Shown piece after piece: positions 17,391 through 24,470 of a stretch of DNA of 64,000 nucleotides. The notes beneath the pieces are model-generated. The model was not told the origin of the DNA, did no database searches, and was given only the letters and a program-made list of their open reading frames with translations. Location of the stretch: contig JAUYUB010000018.1 in the NCBI GenBank assembly GCA_030692765.1, forward strand, positions 1 through 64,000, given 5' to 3'. The translations under genes and the position numbers were made by a program. The number at the start of each line of letters is the position of its first letter. Position 1 is the stretch's first letter. Source of the stretch: Sulfuricurvum sp. Lineage in GTDB: Bacteria > Campylobacterota > Campylobacteria > Campylobacterales > Sulfurimonadaceae.

Positions 17391-18221
17391 ATGACACAGC
17401 AATTACAGTACGTTGGAGAATTCTACAATCAAACAATCGAATTTCTAGCAAATTACAGTTTTCAAATAATCGGTGCGTTAATCATCACCTTAATCGGCTG
17501 GTTTCTCTCAAAATACATTTTCACACTGCTGATTAAATTTTTCGATAAACATGATTTTGATTCGACTCTTGGTAGATTTGCGGCTAATGCCATTAGAATC
17601 TTGGTATTTGGTGCCATGATTATTGTAGCGATTGGTAAACTCGGAATTTCAGTTGCTCCGTTTATAGCTGCGGTTGGTGCAATTTTTCTAACAGCAGGCT
17701 TGGCGATTCAAGGAAGTGTTGCCAACTTTGCTGCCGGTATTTCGCTTATCATCAGCCGCCCGTTTAAAATAGGGGATACGATTTTGATCAATAATATCTA
17801 TGGTGAAGTAGAAGAGATAAAGTTGGCTTACACAACACTGCGTACCGAAGATGAAGAACTGATCACTGTTCCAAACAAAAACATGATCGGAGAGGTGATT
17901 GTCAATTCATTCAAATATCGCATTGTAGAGTCAACGGTAGGAATTTCATACAATGATAATATTGACAAGGCAATCACAATTATCAAAGAGGTTATTGATG
18001 GTTTTGAAAATATCTCCGCCGATAATAAGGCGATAGTGGGGATCGAAAAATTCGGAGATAATGCTGTGGAAATAGGGATGCGGTATTGGGTTCCGACTCG
18101 ATCATTTTTTAAGATGCAGTATGAGGTCAATCTGGCTGTCTACAAAGCGTTAAATGAAGCCAAACTTACCATTCCCTACCCACAGCGTGATCTGCATGTT
18201 TACGGGCAAACTGTAGTCTAA
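17391..18221 (+). CDS. mscS: Small-conductance mechanosensitive channel MscS
   Basis: MscS opens under membrane tension and releases solutes after hypo-osmotic shock. The 276-residue length is that of the minimal channel: three membrane helices, the pore-lining TM3 with its Gly/Ala-rich face (VGAIFLTAGLAIQGSVANFAAGISLI, written here as the region at residues 97-122), then the cytoplasmic beta domain with SRPFKIGDTILI and a C-terminal alpha/beta cage with VPTRSFF. AGGAT precedes the ATG. It follows the PLDc_N/SHOCT gene closely and converges on the DUF234 gene. Confidence 0.95.
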   Translation: MTQQLQYVGEFYNQTIEFLANYSFQIIGALIITLIGWFLSKYIFTLLIKFFDKHDFDSTLGRFAANAIRILVFGAMIIVAIGKLGISVAPFIAAVGAIFLTAGLAIQGSVANFAAGISLIISRPFKIGDTILINNIYGEVEEIKLAYTTLRTEDEELITVPNKNMIGEVIVNSFKYRIVESTVGISYNDNIDKAITIIKEVIDGFENISADNKAIVGIEKFGDNAVEIGMRYWVPTRSFFKMQYEVNLAVYKALNEAKLTIPYPQRDLHVYGQTVV

Positions 18222-18227
18222 AAGATT

Positions 18228-19142
18228 TTAGTACTTCTTGTTCGTATTGACGAGTAGATCTTTTGGCTTGAGGTTATCCATCAAATAGATGAGATTTTTG
18301 AGAGACATTAGTCTCACAGCCTCTCCCTTCTCTTTTTTTAACTCACTTGAGAAGCCGCTTTTTGAAAAGATGACAAACACATTGATATCGATTTGGGCTT
18401 GTTCGCATTTCTCTTTGAGTTTCGTAAGTTCGCTCTTATTGGCTTTTGCTTTGGAATACTTGCAGGCACCCGCGATGACTTTTCCTGATTTTGTCCGTGC
18501 CAAAATATCTATCTCGGTCTTTTTATCCCAGTAAGAGCCGATTTTTTCAATCGGATCATTAGGAAAATCGAGTTTGATCAACTCCATGACCAATTGATCG
18601 TAAATTAGATCATAAAACTCATACTGAAGATGGCTCCAGCGCTCTTTTACCTCTGCAAAATCGCCTTCTTTTATCCCTTTGTAATACGGTGAAATACTGG
18701 AGAACCAAAAGCGCATAAAAGGCTGTGTGAAGTGAAACTTGTCCGAAACAATTTCATTTTCATCCGCAGGCTGGTCTTGTGAAACATCGCGCATCAAGAG
18801 TCCGTTGTCTATTAAAAATTTAATAGAGGCTCTTCCGTCTTCTCGTACGGCATCGGCACGTTTGAAGGCTGAAAACTCCCTGCGATCGCCAACAGCCAAA
18901 GCACTTAAAAGTGCATGATGCGTTTGATTGCTCTGCGTGATCTTTGCAATATCTCCATGGATGTAGCGGTAGTTTTTCAACACTTTTTCTTCAATCAGTT
19001 CATCCAGAGGCTTAGACATATCTACATTCCAGCCCATACCGCCGAATACAGCAAAATATTTGACCGCCTCTTCAAAATCGGTAGCATTGTTTTGAAAACA
19101 AAAAGAGCGGAATTGCTGTAAGAGTGTCGGAAATTTTGCCAT
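18228..19142 (-). CDS. DUF234 domain protein without an ATPase half
   Basis: Many DUF234 proteins carry an N-terminal AAA ATPase followed by a DUF234 domain. This 304-residue version has no P-loop. It begins with helical and winged-helix-like segments, then the DUF234 hallmark FHFTQPFMRFWFSSISPYY (about residues 165-183). It ends in a PD-(D/E)xK-nuclease-like fold with E-I-D-I-L-A and, after a turn, AGACKYSK, where the usual E/Q before Cys-Lys is replaced by Ala. It might be a nuclease or a DNA/RNA-binding remnant. Its own TATAAT lies 29 nt upstream of the start. The function is unknown. Confidence 0.75.
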   Translation of the reverse strand: MAKFPTLLQQFRSFCFQNNATDFEEAVKYFAVFGGMGWNVDMSKPLDELIEEKVLKNYRYIHGDIAKITQSNQTHHALLSALAVGDRREFSAFKRADAVREDGRASIKFLIDNGLLMRDVSQDQPADENEIVSDKFHFTQPFMRFWFSSISPYYKGIKEGDFAEVKERWSHLQYEFYDLIYDQLVMELIKLDFPNDPIEKIGSYWDKKTEIDILARTKSGKVIAGACKYSKAKANKSELTKLKEKCEQAQIDINVFVIFSKSGFSSELKKEKGEAVRLMSLKNLIYLMDNLKPKDLLVNTNKKY

Positions 19143-19170
19143 AAGTGAAAAGCCTTGAATGTTTTTTGTA

Positions 19171-19176
19171 ATTATA
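19171..19176 (-). promoter_or_regulatory. Promoter -10 box for the DUF234 gene
   Basis: The minus strand reads GGCTATAATTAC, 29 nt upstream of the DUF234 ATG, directly after the stem-loop at 19181-19209. Confidence 0.5.
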
Positions 19177-19180
19177 GCCT

Positions 19181-19217
19181 AATGGGGCAGGGACTATCGT
19201 CCCCCCATTATTTTTTT
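19181..19217 (+). terminator. GC-rich stem-loop followed by a T run on the plus strand
   Basis: AATGGG and GGGAC pair with GTCCC and CCCATT (small bulge GCA, loop TATC), and ATTTTTTTAAT follows on the plus strand. That is a textbook intrinsic terminator in plus orientation, yet both flanking genes are on the minus strand. On the minus strand the hairpin lies after the lipoprotein gene but lacks a following T run. Confidence 0.5.
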
Positions 19218-19231
19218 AATATAGAACGTGA

Positions 19232-19591
19232 TTATTTAATATCAGTCATAATAAAATCATTAAAATCATCAGTATTTCCCCATTTAAAGGTCACCACAAT
19301 TTCACCACAACCTTTGCAACCATTGCTGTAATTACCTTTTATCATTAAGCCTGTATCAATGGTCGCATTGGGCATATTGTAGTAGTACTTATAGATAAGC
19401 TGTTTTCGAAAACTCATCTGACTGGTGGCAGGCTCTCCCAAGGTATTAACTACATCTGACAGCGTACTGATGTTGGGTGTTAACCTTTGGATATTCGGTT
19501 TATTGTATAGGTAACCTGGATTGGTGTTAGAACTAGTGCATACGGCTAAAAGAAAGACATTTAAAGACAATAATAGAATAATGGTTTTCAT
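19232..19591 (-). CDS. Small putative lipoprotein (119 aa)
   Basis: The start ATG 19591 is set by a strong AAAGGAG 7 nt upstream and a TATAAT 22 nt upstream. The N-terminus (MKTIILLLSLNVFLLAVC) looks like a lipoprotein signal, but the residue before Cys is Val rather than the usual Gly/Ala/Ser. The mature part has a GxP-x-SQMSFRKQLIYKYYYN stretch, reminiscent of SmpA/BamE-like small outer-membrane lipoproteins (G-x-P hinge followed by W/Y-Y-Y strand). It also carries a later CKGCGE motif. The BamE-like resemblance is loose and I would not name it. Confidence 0.6.
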   Translation of the reverse strand: MKTIILLLSLNVFLLAVCTSSNTNPGYLYNKPNIQRLTPNISTLSDVVNTLGEPATSQMSFRKQLIYKYYYNMPNATIDTGLMIKGNYSNGCKGCGEIVVTFKWGNTDDFNDFIMTDIK

Positions 19592-19612
19592 AATAGCTCC
19601 TTTAGAACTGAA

Positions 19613-19618
19613 ATTATA
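19613..19618 (-). promoter_or_regulatory. Promoter -10 box for the small lipoprotein gene
   Basis: The minus strand reads ACTATAATTTC, 22 nt before ATG 19591, with AAAGGAG between them. Confidence 0.5.
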
Positions 19619-19714
19619 GTATATCTTGGGTATAGTTGATGGAGTAAACATTTAAATAGAATATATATTATGTTAACCAAATACAATTCAGCAATCGTTA
19701 GGTAAACTTTTACC

Positions 19715-19924
19715 ATGGAATCTACAAAACAACAACTAATTGATGATATACAAAACTTACTTAACCGTTATGAGGGACTCTCTACCACAACCATCAACCC
19801 TGCACTGTTGGAATTTATGGATCGAGACACTTTATTAAGCATCATCAATTCACTCTTAAAGCAACAAGAAAACACCAATAAAGATAATCTTGATTGGCTG
19901 GAACAGTTCAAACATTATCAATAA
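19715..19924 (+). CDS. Small hypothetical protein (69 aa)
   Basis: This is an acidic, helical, soluble 69-residue protein with no signal or membrane segment. It opens MESTKQQLIDDIQNLL and ends LDWLEQFKHYQ. The ribosome-binding site is weak: AGG lies 12 nt upstream, within a small inverted repeat GGTAAA-CT-TTTACC whose second arm abuts the ATG. The gene lies just upstream of the receiver-RHH regulator and in the same direction, separated by 113 bp that hold that gene's promoter. I do not recognise a family. Coding status rests on an intact frame and reasonable composition. Confidence 0.5.
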   Translation: MESTKQQLIDDIQNLLNRYEGLSTTTINPALLEFMDRDTLLSIINSLLKQQENTNKDNLDWLEQFKHYQ

Positions 19925-19951
19925 TAGCTCATTATATTTATAATAATACAC

Positions 19952-19988
19952 CTTTAAGTTGCTAATTGGACTTCTTTAAGTTGTTAAT
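19952..19988 (+). promoter_or_regulatory. Paired direct repeats upstream of the receiver-RHH gene
   Basis: CTTTAAGTTGCTAAT (19952-19966) recurs as CTTTAAGTTGTTAAT (19974-19988): 14 of 15 bases are identical and the starts are 22 bp apart, about two helical turns. The second copy overlaps the presumed -35 region (TTGTTA at 19981-19986). Such spacing suits two regulator dimers on the same DNA face. Confidence 0.55.
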
Positions 19989-19997
19989 AATAGTTTT

Positions 19998-20020
19998 GTT
20001 ATATAATTTCACTATATAAC
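19998..20020 (+). promoter_or_regulatory. Palindrome over the promoter of the receiver-RHH gene
   Basis: A perfect 8-bp inverted repeat, GTTATATA and TATATAAC separated by ATTTCAC, covers the -10 box TATAAT (20002-20007) and the expected transcript start. AGGAG (20026-20030) and ATG 20038 follow. It is positioned to act as an operator for repression or autoregulation. Confidence 0.5.
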
Positions 20021-20037
20021 ACATCAGGAGAATAGCT

Positions 20038-20586
20038 ATGTCAAACGTTGATTTAATCCAACTCACTGAACAAACTAAAAAACTTACGGCAATGATCGTA
20101 GAAGACGAAGTTGTTGCCAATGATCTTTTAAGTTCTACTTTTAAAAACTTTTTTGCTGATGTCACATCAGCATACAATGGTGCTGAAGCATTACGTATGT
20201 ATGAAAAAGTTAATCCGGATATCGTATTCGTTGATATCGTAATGCCTGAAATTGATGGAATCGAACTCGCGCGCCGTATCCGTTCTATCAACCCTTCACA
20301 AATCATTATTGTTATTTCTGCAAGCAACGATATTCAAAAGATTTCTGAATCGATTGAGGTAGGTGTAAACAGCTTTATCCAAAAGCCTATCGATACAAAA
20401 AAGATTCTTGAAATGCTCCAAAATATTACAGCAATGATCGCTAAGCGCAAGAAAATTGAAACAAAAACATTCTCTATTTCTTTACCTCTTGATGTTTATG
20501 AGTTGGTTGATGATAATGCAAAAGCTGAGAGTATCTCAAAAAATGCCGTTATTATCCGCGCGTTGCGTTCATTTTACAACGATTAA
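20038..20586 (+). CDS. Response regulator: receiver domain fused to a ribbon-helix-helix DNA-binding domain
   Basis: Residues about 15-130 form a receiver domain with the acidic pocket E22-D23, phospho-acceptor Asp66 in FVDIVMPEIDG, the switch Ser94 in VISAS and Lys116 in QKP. After a basic linker (MIAKRKKIETK), residues 144-182 read as a CopG/Arc ribbon-helix-helix unit: a beta strand TFSISLP, then helices LDVYELVDDNAKAE and SKNAVIIRALRSFY. RHH proteins bind DNA as dimers through the strand, so phosphorylation could control dimerisation. AGGAG lies before the ATG. No histidine kinase is adjacent; a sensor must be elsewhere. A strong terminator follows. Confidence 0.82.
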   Translation: MSNVDLIQLTEQTKKLTAMIVEDEVVANDLLSSTFKNFFADVTSAYNGAEALRMYEKVNPDIVFVDIVMPEIDGIELARRIRSINPSQIIIVISASNDIQKISESIEVGVNSFIQKPIDTKKILEMLQNITAMIAKRKKIETKTFSISLPLDVYELVDDNAKAESISKNAVIIRALRSFYND

Positions 20587-20607
20587 TTTCACTCCCCTAT
20601 TCTCTTC

Positions 20608-20643
20608 CTAAAATCTGTAATTATTTACAGGTTTTAGTTTTAT
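20608..20643 (+). terminator. Intrinsic terminator after the receiver-RHH gene
   Basis: A 13-bp stem (20608-20620 with 20625-20637, one U-G pair, loop TTAT) is followed by TTTTATTTTA. It separates the regulator gene from tRNA-Glu. Confidence 0.8.
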
Positions 20644-20659
20644 TTTAGCTTTTATTTAC

Positions 20660-20665
20660 TATAAT
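20660..20665 (+). promoter_or_regulatory. Promoter -10 box for tRNA-Glu
   Basis: ACTATAATTTC gives a perfect TATAAT 48 nt before the tRNA 5' end. It falls just after the previous terminator. Confidence 0.45.
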
Positions 20666-20713
20666 TTCAGCTCAGGAATTGATCCTTCCTTTAATAACCT
20701 TCCACTTTAACGT

Positions 20714-20788
20714 GGCTCCATCATCTAACGGTTAGGATCCCAGGTTTTCATCCTGGTCACAGGGGTTCAAATCCCCTTGGAGTCACCA
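20714..20788 (+). tRNA. tRNA-Glu (anticodon UUC)
   Basis: The 75-nt cloverleaf has the acceptor stem GGCTCCA/TGGAGTC with one G-T pair. The D-arm contains AACGGTTAGGAT, and the anticodon stem CCAGG/CCTGG surrounds the loop TTTTCAT with anticodon TTC. The T-arm is AGGGG-TTCAAAT-CCCCT, and an encoded CCA end is present. There is no long variable arm. Confidence 0.96.
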
Positions 20789-20896
20789 TACAATCCCCAT
20801 ATTTTACATACTTTATCCACTATAGGCTTTACTAAGCGCCGTATAATTGACAAGCTTATCTTTTCAAAAATAATTGATTTATACAAGGAACATACT

Positions 20897-21265
20897 ATGC
20901 CATTTACACCAGAACAACGTCTTATTATCAAAGAGTCAAGTGAACTTTACGCTCATGAGGTTACATGTATCAATGCTTTATTAGAAAATGAGAATGATGA
21001 CAGTCGATGTGACAAACTCTATTTACTGCGTGCTCTTTCTACTATCGAGCATACACAGCGTATTGGACTCTTAAATAACGAAGAAATGAGTGATAAACAG
21101 CTTGAAGCACTGACGCAAGAAGTAAACTGCTTTTTCCCTCAAAAAGATGACTCGGAGCTATTTGACGATATTGCCATTTTAGAAGATGATGTAAAAGCTC
21201 GCTTCTTTAACAATCCTGCCAAAGAAAAACAAACTCTTTTAACTGCATTGGGGATAACACTCTAA
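20897..21265 (+). CDS. Hypothetical protein (122 aa)
   Basis: ATG 20897 is chosen because AAGGA lies 7 nt upstream. Longer in-frame starts would run back into the tRNA-Glu gene. The 122-residue protein is acidic and almost wholly helical, with the opening MPFTPEQRLIIKESSELYAHEV. It has no signal peptide, membrane segment or recognisable catalytic motif. It may be co-transcribed with the tRNA, since no terminator is visible between them. The family is not recognised. Confidence 0.65.
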   Translation: MPFTPEQRLIIKESSELYAHEVTCINALLENENDDSRCDKLYLLRALSTIEHTQRIGLLNNEEMSDKQLEALTQEVNCFFPQKDDSELFDDIAILEDDVKARFFNNPAKEKQTLLTALGITL

Positions 21266-21285
21266 AGAGTATTAGTCCCAAAAAA

Positions 21286-22431
21286 TTAAGCATATCCCAA
21301 TATATCTTCAATACTTTGAACCGAATAATCATTTCCCATACCCCATAATATACCTAGTGCATAAGCATTTTGTGCAATATCCAGTATCGATTCTCGAGGT
21401 ATGTTGCCCGCACTTAATGACACGGGTGCACCTATGGAATCAAACCATGTGCTCAACGCGGCGATCCCCTCATCGGCGGTGCTTTTACCAAATACTTCTT
21501 TGGCAAAGCGTTCAAATTGTGCAAGATTTTTGTTTTTATACCATTTCATCCATGCAGGGATGACGATTGCAAGCCCTGCCCCATGTGCGATATTAAACAA
21601 GGCAGACAATGCGTGTTCGATCATATGATTGGGAAAGTTTCCACCACCCGTACCTGAGCTGGTTAAGCCGTTTAATGCTTGAGAAGAAGCCCATGCAAAT
21701 TCTGCACGCGCGTCATAATCTGTAGGGTCTTTGATGAGTATTTCAGTCGTTTCAATGACACTCTTAATGATCGATTCTACCAATCGTGATTGAAAGTTAG
21801 GATGATCGGTAGCCGTAAAGTATACTTCAATAGAATGGGCGATAATATCAACAGCTGAATAAGCAAGATACTCTTGAGTGACACTCATCATTAGTTCTGG
21901 ATTGACAATTGATATTTTAGGATTTAACAGTACGGATGCAATGGAGTATTTTTGCTTCGTGACTTCATTGGTAATGACCGAATTGCCGTTCATTTCACTC
22001 GCTGCTGCCGCAAGAGTGACAATCGTGTAGACTGGTAAAGCTTTCTCTATAGTAGCTTTATTAATAAAGAAATCCCATACATCCGTATCTACTACAGCCC
22101 CTGCTGCTATAGCCTTGGCTGAATCGATAACAGAACCCCCTCCAACAGCCAAAATAACATTAATATTATTTGATTTTACAATGTCAATGGCATCATAAAC
22201 GTGTGAAAGTAATGGATTACTGACAATACCGCCAAACTCAATGTATTCGATACCTGATTGATTCAATGAATCAATAACACGTTGATGCAATCCGTTCTTT
22301 TTTATCGACCCTGTTCCGTAAACGAGCAATACCCGTTTCACGCCATCATTGGCAAGAAGCTCTCCGATAGTCTTTTCTTTATCACGTCCAAATTCAATCC
22401 GAGTTGGATTATAGTAGGTAAAATTATTCAT
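21286..22431 (-). CDS. Iron-containing alcohol dehydrogenase (YqhD/BdhA type)
   Basis: This is a group III NAD(P)H-dependent alcohol/aldehyde dehydrogenase of 381 residues. The N-terminal nucleotide-binding half has the family motif VGGGSVIDSAKAI. The C-terminal helical half carries the metal ligands, including IAHSIEVYF and the HGAGLAIVIPAWMKWY motif. A third ligand block, GTGGGNFPNHMIEHALSAL, matches butanol-dehydrogenase/YqhD proteins. The start is ATG 22431 with AAGGA upstream. It probably reduces or oxidises short-chain or toxic aldehydes. The gene stands alone between divergent and convergent small genes. Confidence 0.93.
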   Translation of the reverse strand: MNNFTYYNPTRIEFGRDKEKTIGELLANDGVKRVLLVYGTGSIKKNGLHQRVIDSLNQSGIEYIEFGGIVSNPLLSHVYDAIDIVKSNNINVILAVGGGSVIDSAKAIAAGAVVDTDVWDFFINKATIEKALPVYTIVTLAAAASEMNGNSVITNEVTKQKYSIASVLLNPKISIVNPELMMSVTQEYLAYSAVDIIAHSIEVYFTATDHPNFQSRLVESIIKSVIETTEILIKDPTDYDARAEFAWASSQALNGLTSSGTGGGNFPNHMIEHALSALFNIAHGAGLAIVIPAWMKWYKNKNLAQFERFAKEVFGKSTADEGIAALSTWFDSIGAPVSLSAGNIPRESILDIAQNAYALGILWGMGNDYSVQSIEDILGYA

Positions 22432-22559
22432 AAATATCCTTGAGCATGTCAATATAGGTAGGATTGTATAGAGCTTGGACTTCGTAAAGGCTGAAGTTAT
22501 CCTGCTGTGTTATACTGCTGAACTTTATACTTCTTACAATCAACACTAAGTGATTATCA

Positions 22560-22841
22560 ATGAAAACTTTTATTATTTTGTTTATTATTTTCAATCTGAT
22601 TACATTTATTATATTCGGTATTGACAAATTACTTGCACGCATGAATCGAAAACGCATTAGTGAAAAAATACTCATTTCTTTTGCAATAGCTGGAGGAAGT
22701 GTGGGAGCTGTTTTTGCGCAAAAGATCTTTCGTCATAAGACACAAAAATTTCGATACCTTTTTTGGGTTATATTAATTGTTCAATTTGTTATTTTTGAAA
22801 TAATATGGAACTTTTCGGCAATAATGAGCTATATAAACTAG
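22560..22841 (+). CDS. DUF1294 membrane protein
   Basis: This 93-residue inner-membrane protein has three hydrophobic segments: 4-22, 40-55 and 68-90. Between the first two lies the family signature GIDKLLARMNRKRISEKIL, then GGSVGAVFAQKIFRHKTQKFRY, typical of DUF1294 proteins (small membrane proteins of unknown role, sometimes fused to cold-shock domains). No strong Shine-Dalgarno sequence is visible. It converges on the next minus-strand gene with a 4-bp overlap of stops. Confidence 0.82.
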   Translation: MKTFIILFIIFNLITFIIFGIDKLLARMNRKRISEKILISFAIAGGSVGAVFAQKIFRHKTQKFRYLFWVILIVQFVIFEIIWNFSAIMSYIN

Positions 22842-23260
22842 TTATCATCTCGATCTTTGATTTTAAAATTTGCAAATGCCCCTTCAACACTCATTGCATT
22901 TTTATAATTGGATGGGGTAAACTTAACACTTTTATCTCTCAAATTACATACAGCGAGACGAAAATAGGAACCCATGAATGGCTCAACAATACAGATGATG
23001 AATCCATCGACTTGCCGTGTTGTATGTATTACCCCTTGTAAATTAGGGAAAAAATATTTAGGATAACTCAGAGGTGTGATCTCTACAACTTCGGCATATC
23101 GCTTTTTATCAAGAGTACTGGCAATGGTTACCGCGTCATCAAAATTATCAAATTGCACGCACCAATCATCAAATATTTTGTTAAAGTGTTTTAGATCTTC
23201 ATCCAAAAATCCGCCTGCCGGGGATTGCAATGCATAGATACTCACAATATTCCCATTCAC
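22838..23260 (-). CDS. Hypothetical protein downstream of RNase HI (140 aa)
   Basis: This 140-residue soluble alpha/beta protein has several aromatic-rich strands. Its start overlaps the rnhA stop by 4 bp (ATGA), so it is translationally coupled to RNase HI, and its stop overlaps the converging DUF1294 gene. No catalytic motif or targeting signal is seen. The family is not recognised. The tight coupling suggests a nucleic-acid-related role, but this is inference from position only. Confidence 0.65.
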   Translation of the reverse strand: MNGNIVSIYALQSPAGGFLDEDLKHFNKIFDDWCVQFDNFDDAVTIASTLDKKRYAEVVEITPLSYPKYFFPNLQGVIHTTRQVDGFIICIVEPFMGSYFRLAVCNLRDKSVKFTPSNYKNAMSVEGAFANFKIKDRDDN

Positions 23261-24012
23261 CCTGCACTCAGGGCAATCACATGATCAATACTCTCATATG
23301 AATATTCCATAAAGGTACTGTTTCCCTTTGATGCGGCAATGACAGCCATTCTATCCGCTAATTCATTCCCCTCAACACCGGCATGACCTCTAACGTGGGA
23401 TATAAGCACTTTGTTTTTAATACCGTCATAAATAGCATGAGCGGTTTGGATAATCTCGAGATTTTTGATCTCTCCACCTTGCTTGGTCCAACCCTTTGCT
23501 TTCCATCCGTATGCCCAATTTACGACACACTCAATACTGTATTTTGAATCCGATAAAATCGCCACCTTGTCATGCGGAGCCTCTACGGCAAGTTCAAGTG
23601 CTTTTAGTAAAGCTTTTAATTCTGCGGTATTATTGGTTCCGATTACATCTGCTGCACCGTACAATAAGACCGGTTTGTTATCATCTTCATAGATAGCAAG
23701 ACCACTGCCAGAGCGTCCAGGGTTGCCTGAACATGCTCCATCACAATAAATACGAAGACGGATATCATCTGATAATAGCAATGGAGAATCAACTGTAGAA
23801 GTCATACCTGCACTTTTTTTTGATGGTATCTTTGCAGAAGGTGATTTGGCTATTAATGTGTTTGATTCAAAAGCTACTCGCGCTTCTTCTTGGCTCTGAT
23901 AGCTTTTATAGACAGCACCTGCGAATTTATCTACTTGTCGCAAACACTCCGCCCATGTCGTGTATATTCCGGGAACCCTCCCCTTCTTCACTACGTAAAA
24001 CTTACCGGCCAT
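23257..24012 (-). CDS. rnhA: Ribonuclease HI with N-terminal viroplasmin/hybrid-binding domain
   Basis: RNase HI cuts the RNA strand of RNA-DNA hybrids. Residues about 3-48 form the viroplasmin-type hybrid-binding domain (KFYVVKKGRVPGIYTTWAECLRQV) found in eukaryote-like RNase H1. After a linker, the catalytic domain (about 86-235) shows the four acidic residues in YCDGACSGNPG, TAELKALLKAL, LSDSKYS and GNELADRMA, with HVRGHAG before the last. The total is 251 residues, longer than the single-domain E. coli enzyme because of the extra domain. It is followed by an overlapping gene of unknown function. Confidence 0.93.
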   Translation of the reverse strand: MAGKFYVVKKGRVPGIYTTWAECLRQVDKFAGAVYKSYQSQEEARVAFESNTLIAKSPSAKIPSKKSAGMTSTVDSPLLLSDDIRLRIYCDGACSGNPGRSGSGLAIYEDDNKPVLLYGAADVIGTNNTAELKALLKALELAVEAPHDKVAILSDSKYSIECVVNWAYGWKAKGWTKQGGEIKNLEIIQTAHAIYDGIKNKVLISHVRGHAGVEGNELADRMAVIAASKGNSTFMEYSYESIDHVIALSAG

Positions 24013-24036
24013 ATTTACACTTCCAACTATTTATTT

Positions 24037-24351
24037 TTAGTCCTCATAGGTTGGTGAGGTATAGTCGAATCCGAATTTCATTTTTCGACTAATTTCTTCA
24101 TCCACTTCATCGATAATTTTCTCATTTTCATCATCAATGGCAGTTATAAATCTATTTTTTTGTTTTTCCGAATCAAAGGAATTGATTTTATACGGTCTGT
24201 CTGCATTGTATGTCTCGAAAAAAATTTCGAGAGTATCTTCCCAAACCAATGTAATTTCTCTCTCAAGGTGCTCTTTTTCTTCTGTTCCAGGTACTGTATA
24301 GTTGAAAATAGCAATGTCTTCATAGGTTATTACGTCGTATTTTTCACTCAT
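24037..24351 (-). CDS. Acidic hypothetical protein (104 aa)
   Basis: This is a strongly acidic 104-residue protein (many Asp/Glu), with no signal or membrane segment. It has a beta-rich first half and a helical second half ending FGFDYTSPTYED. The gene lies 25 bp upstream of rnhA in the same direction and may be in its transcript. The family is not recognised. Very acidic composition can indicate a nucleic-acid mimic or simply a small cytosolic protein, and nothing here decides between them. Confidence 0.55.
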   Translation of the reverse strand: MSEKYDVITYEDIAIFNYTVPGTEEKEHLEREITLVWEDTLEIFFETYNADRPYKINSFDSEKQKNRFITAIDDENEKIIDEVDEEISRKMKFGFDYTSPTYED

Positions 24352-24470
24352 CTTGCTTAATATCCTCTTTTAGTATTAAGCGGATTATATTCAATGTATT
24401 TAATAAAGCTATGAATAATAATAATTACTTTATTTTTTAAGACCATAATGCAACATCTGACTCTCTGATA

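Noticed and set aside
20777-20896. Extended start for the 122-aa gene overlapping tRNA-Glu
   Set aside because: The extension would begin inside the tRNA acceptor stem; AAGGA before ATG 20897 gives a normal start.
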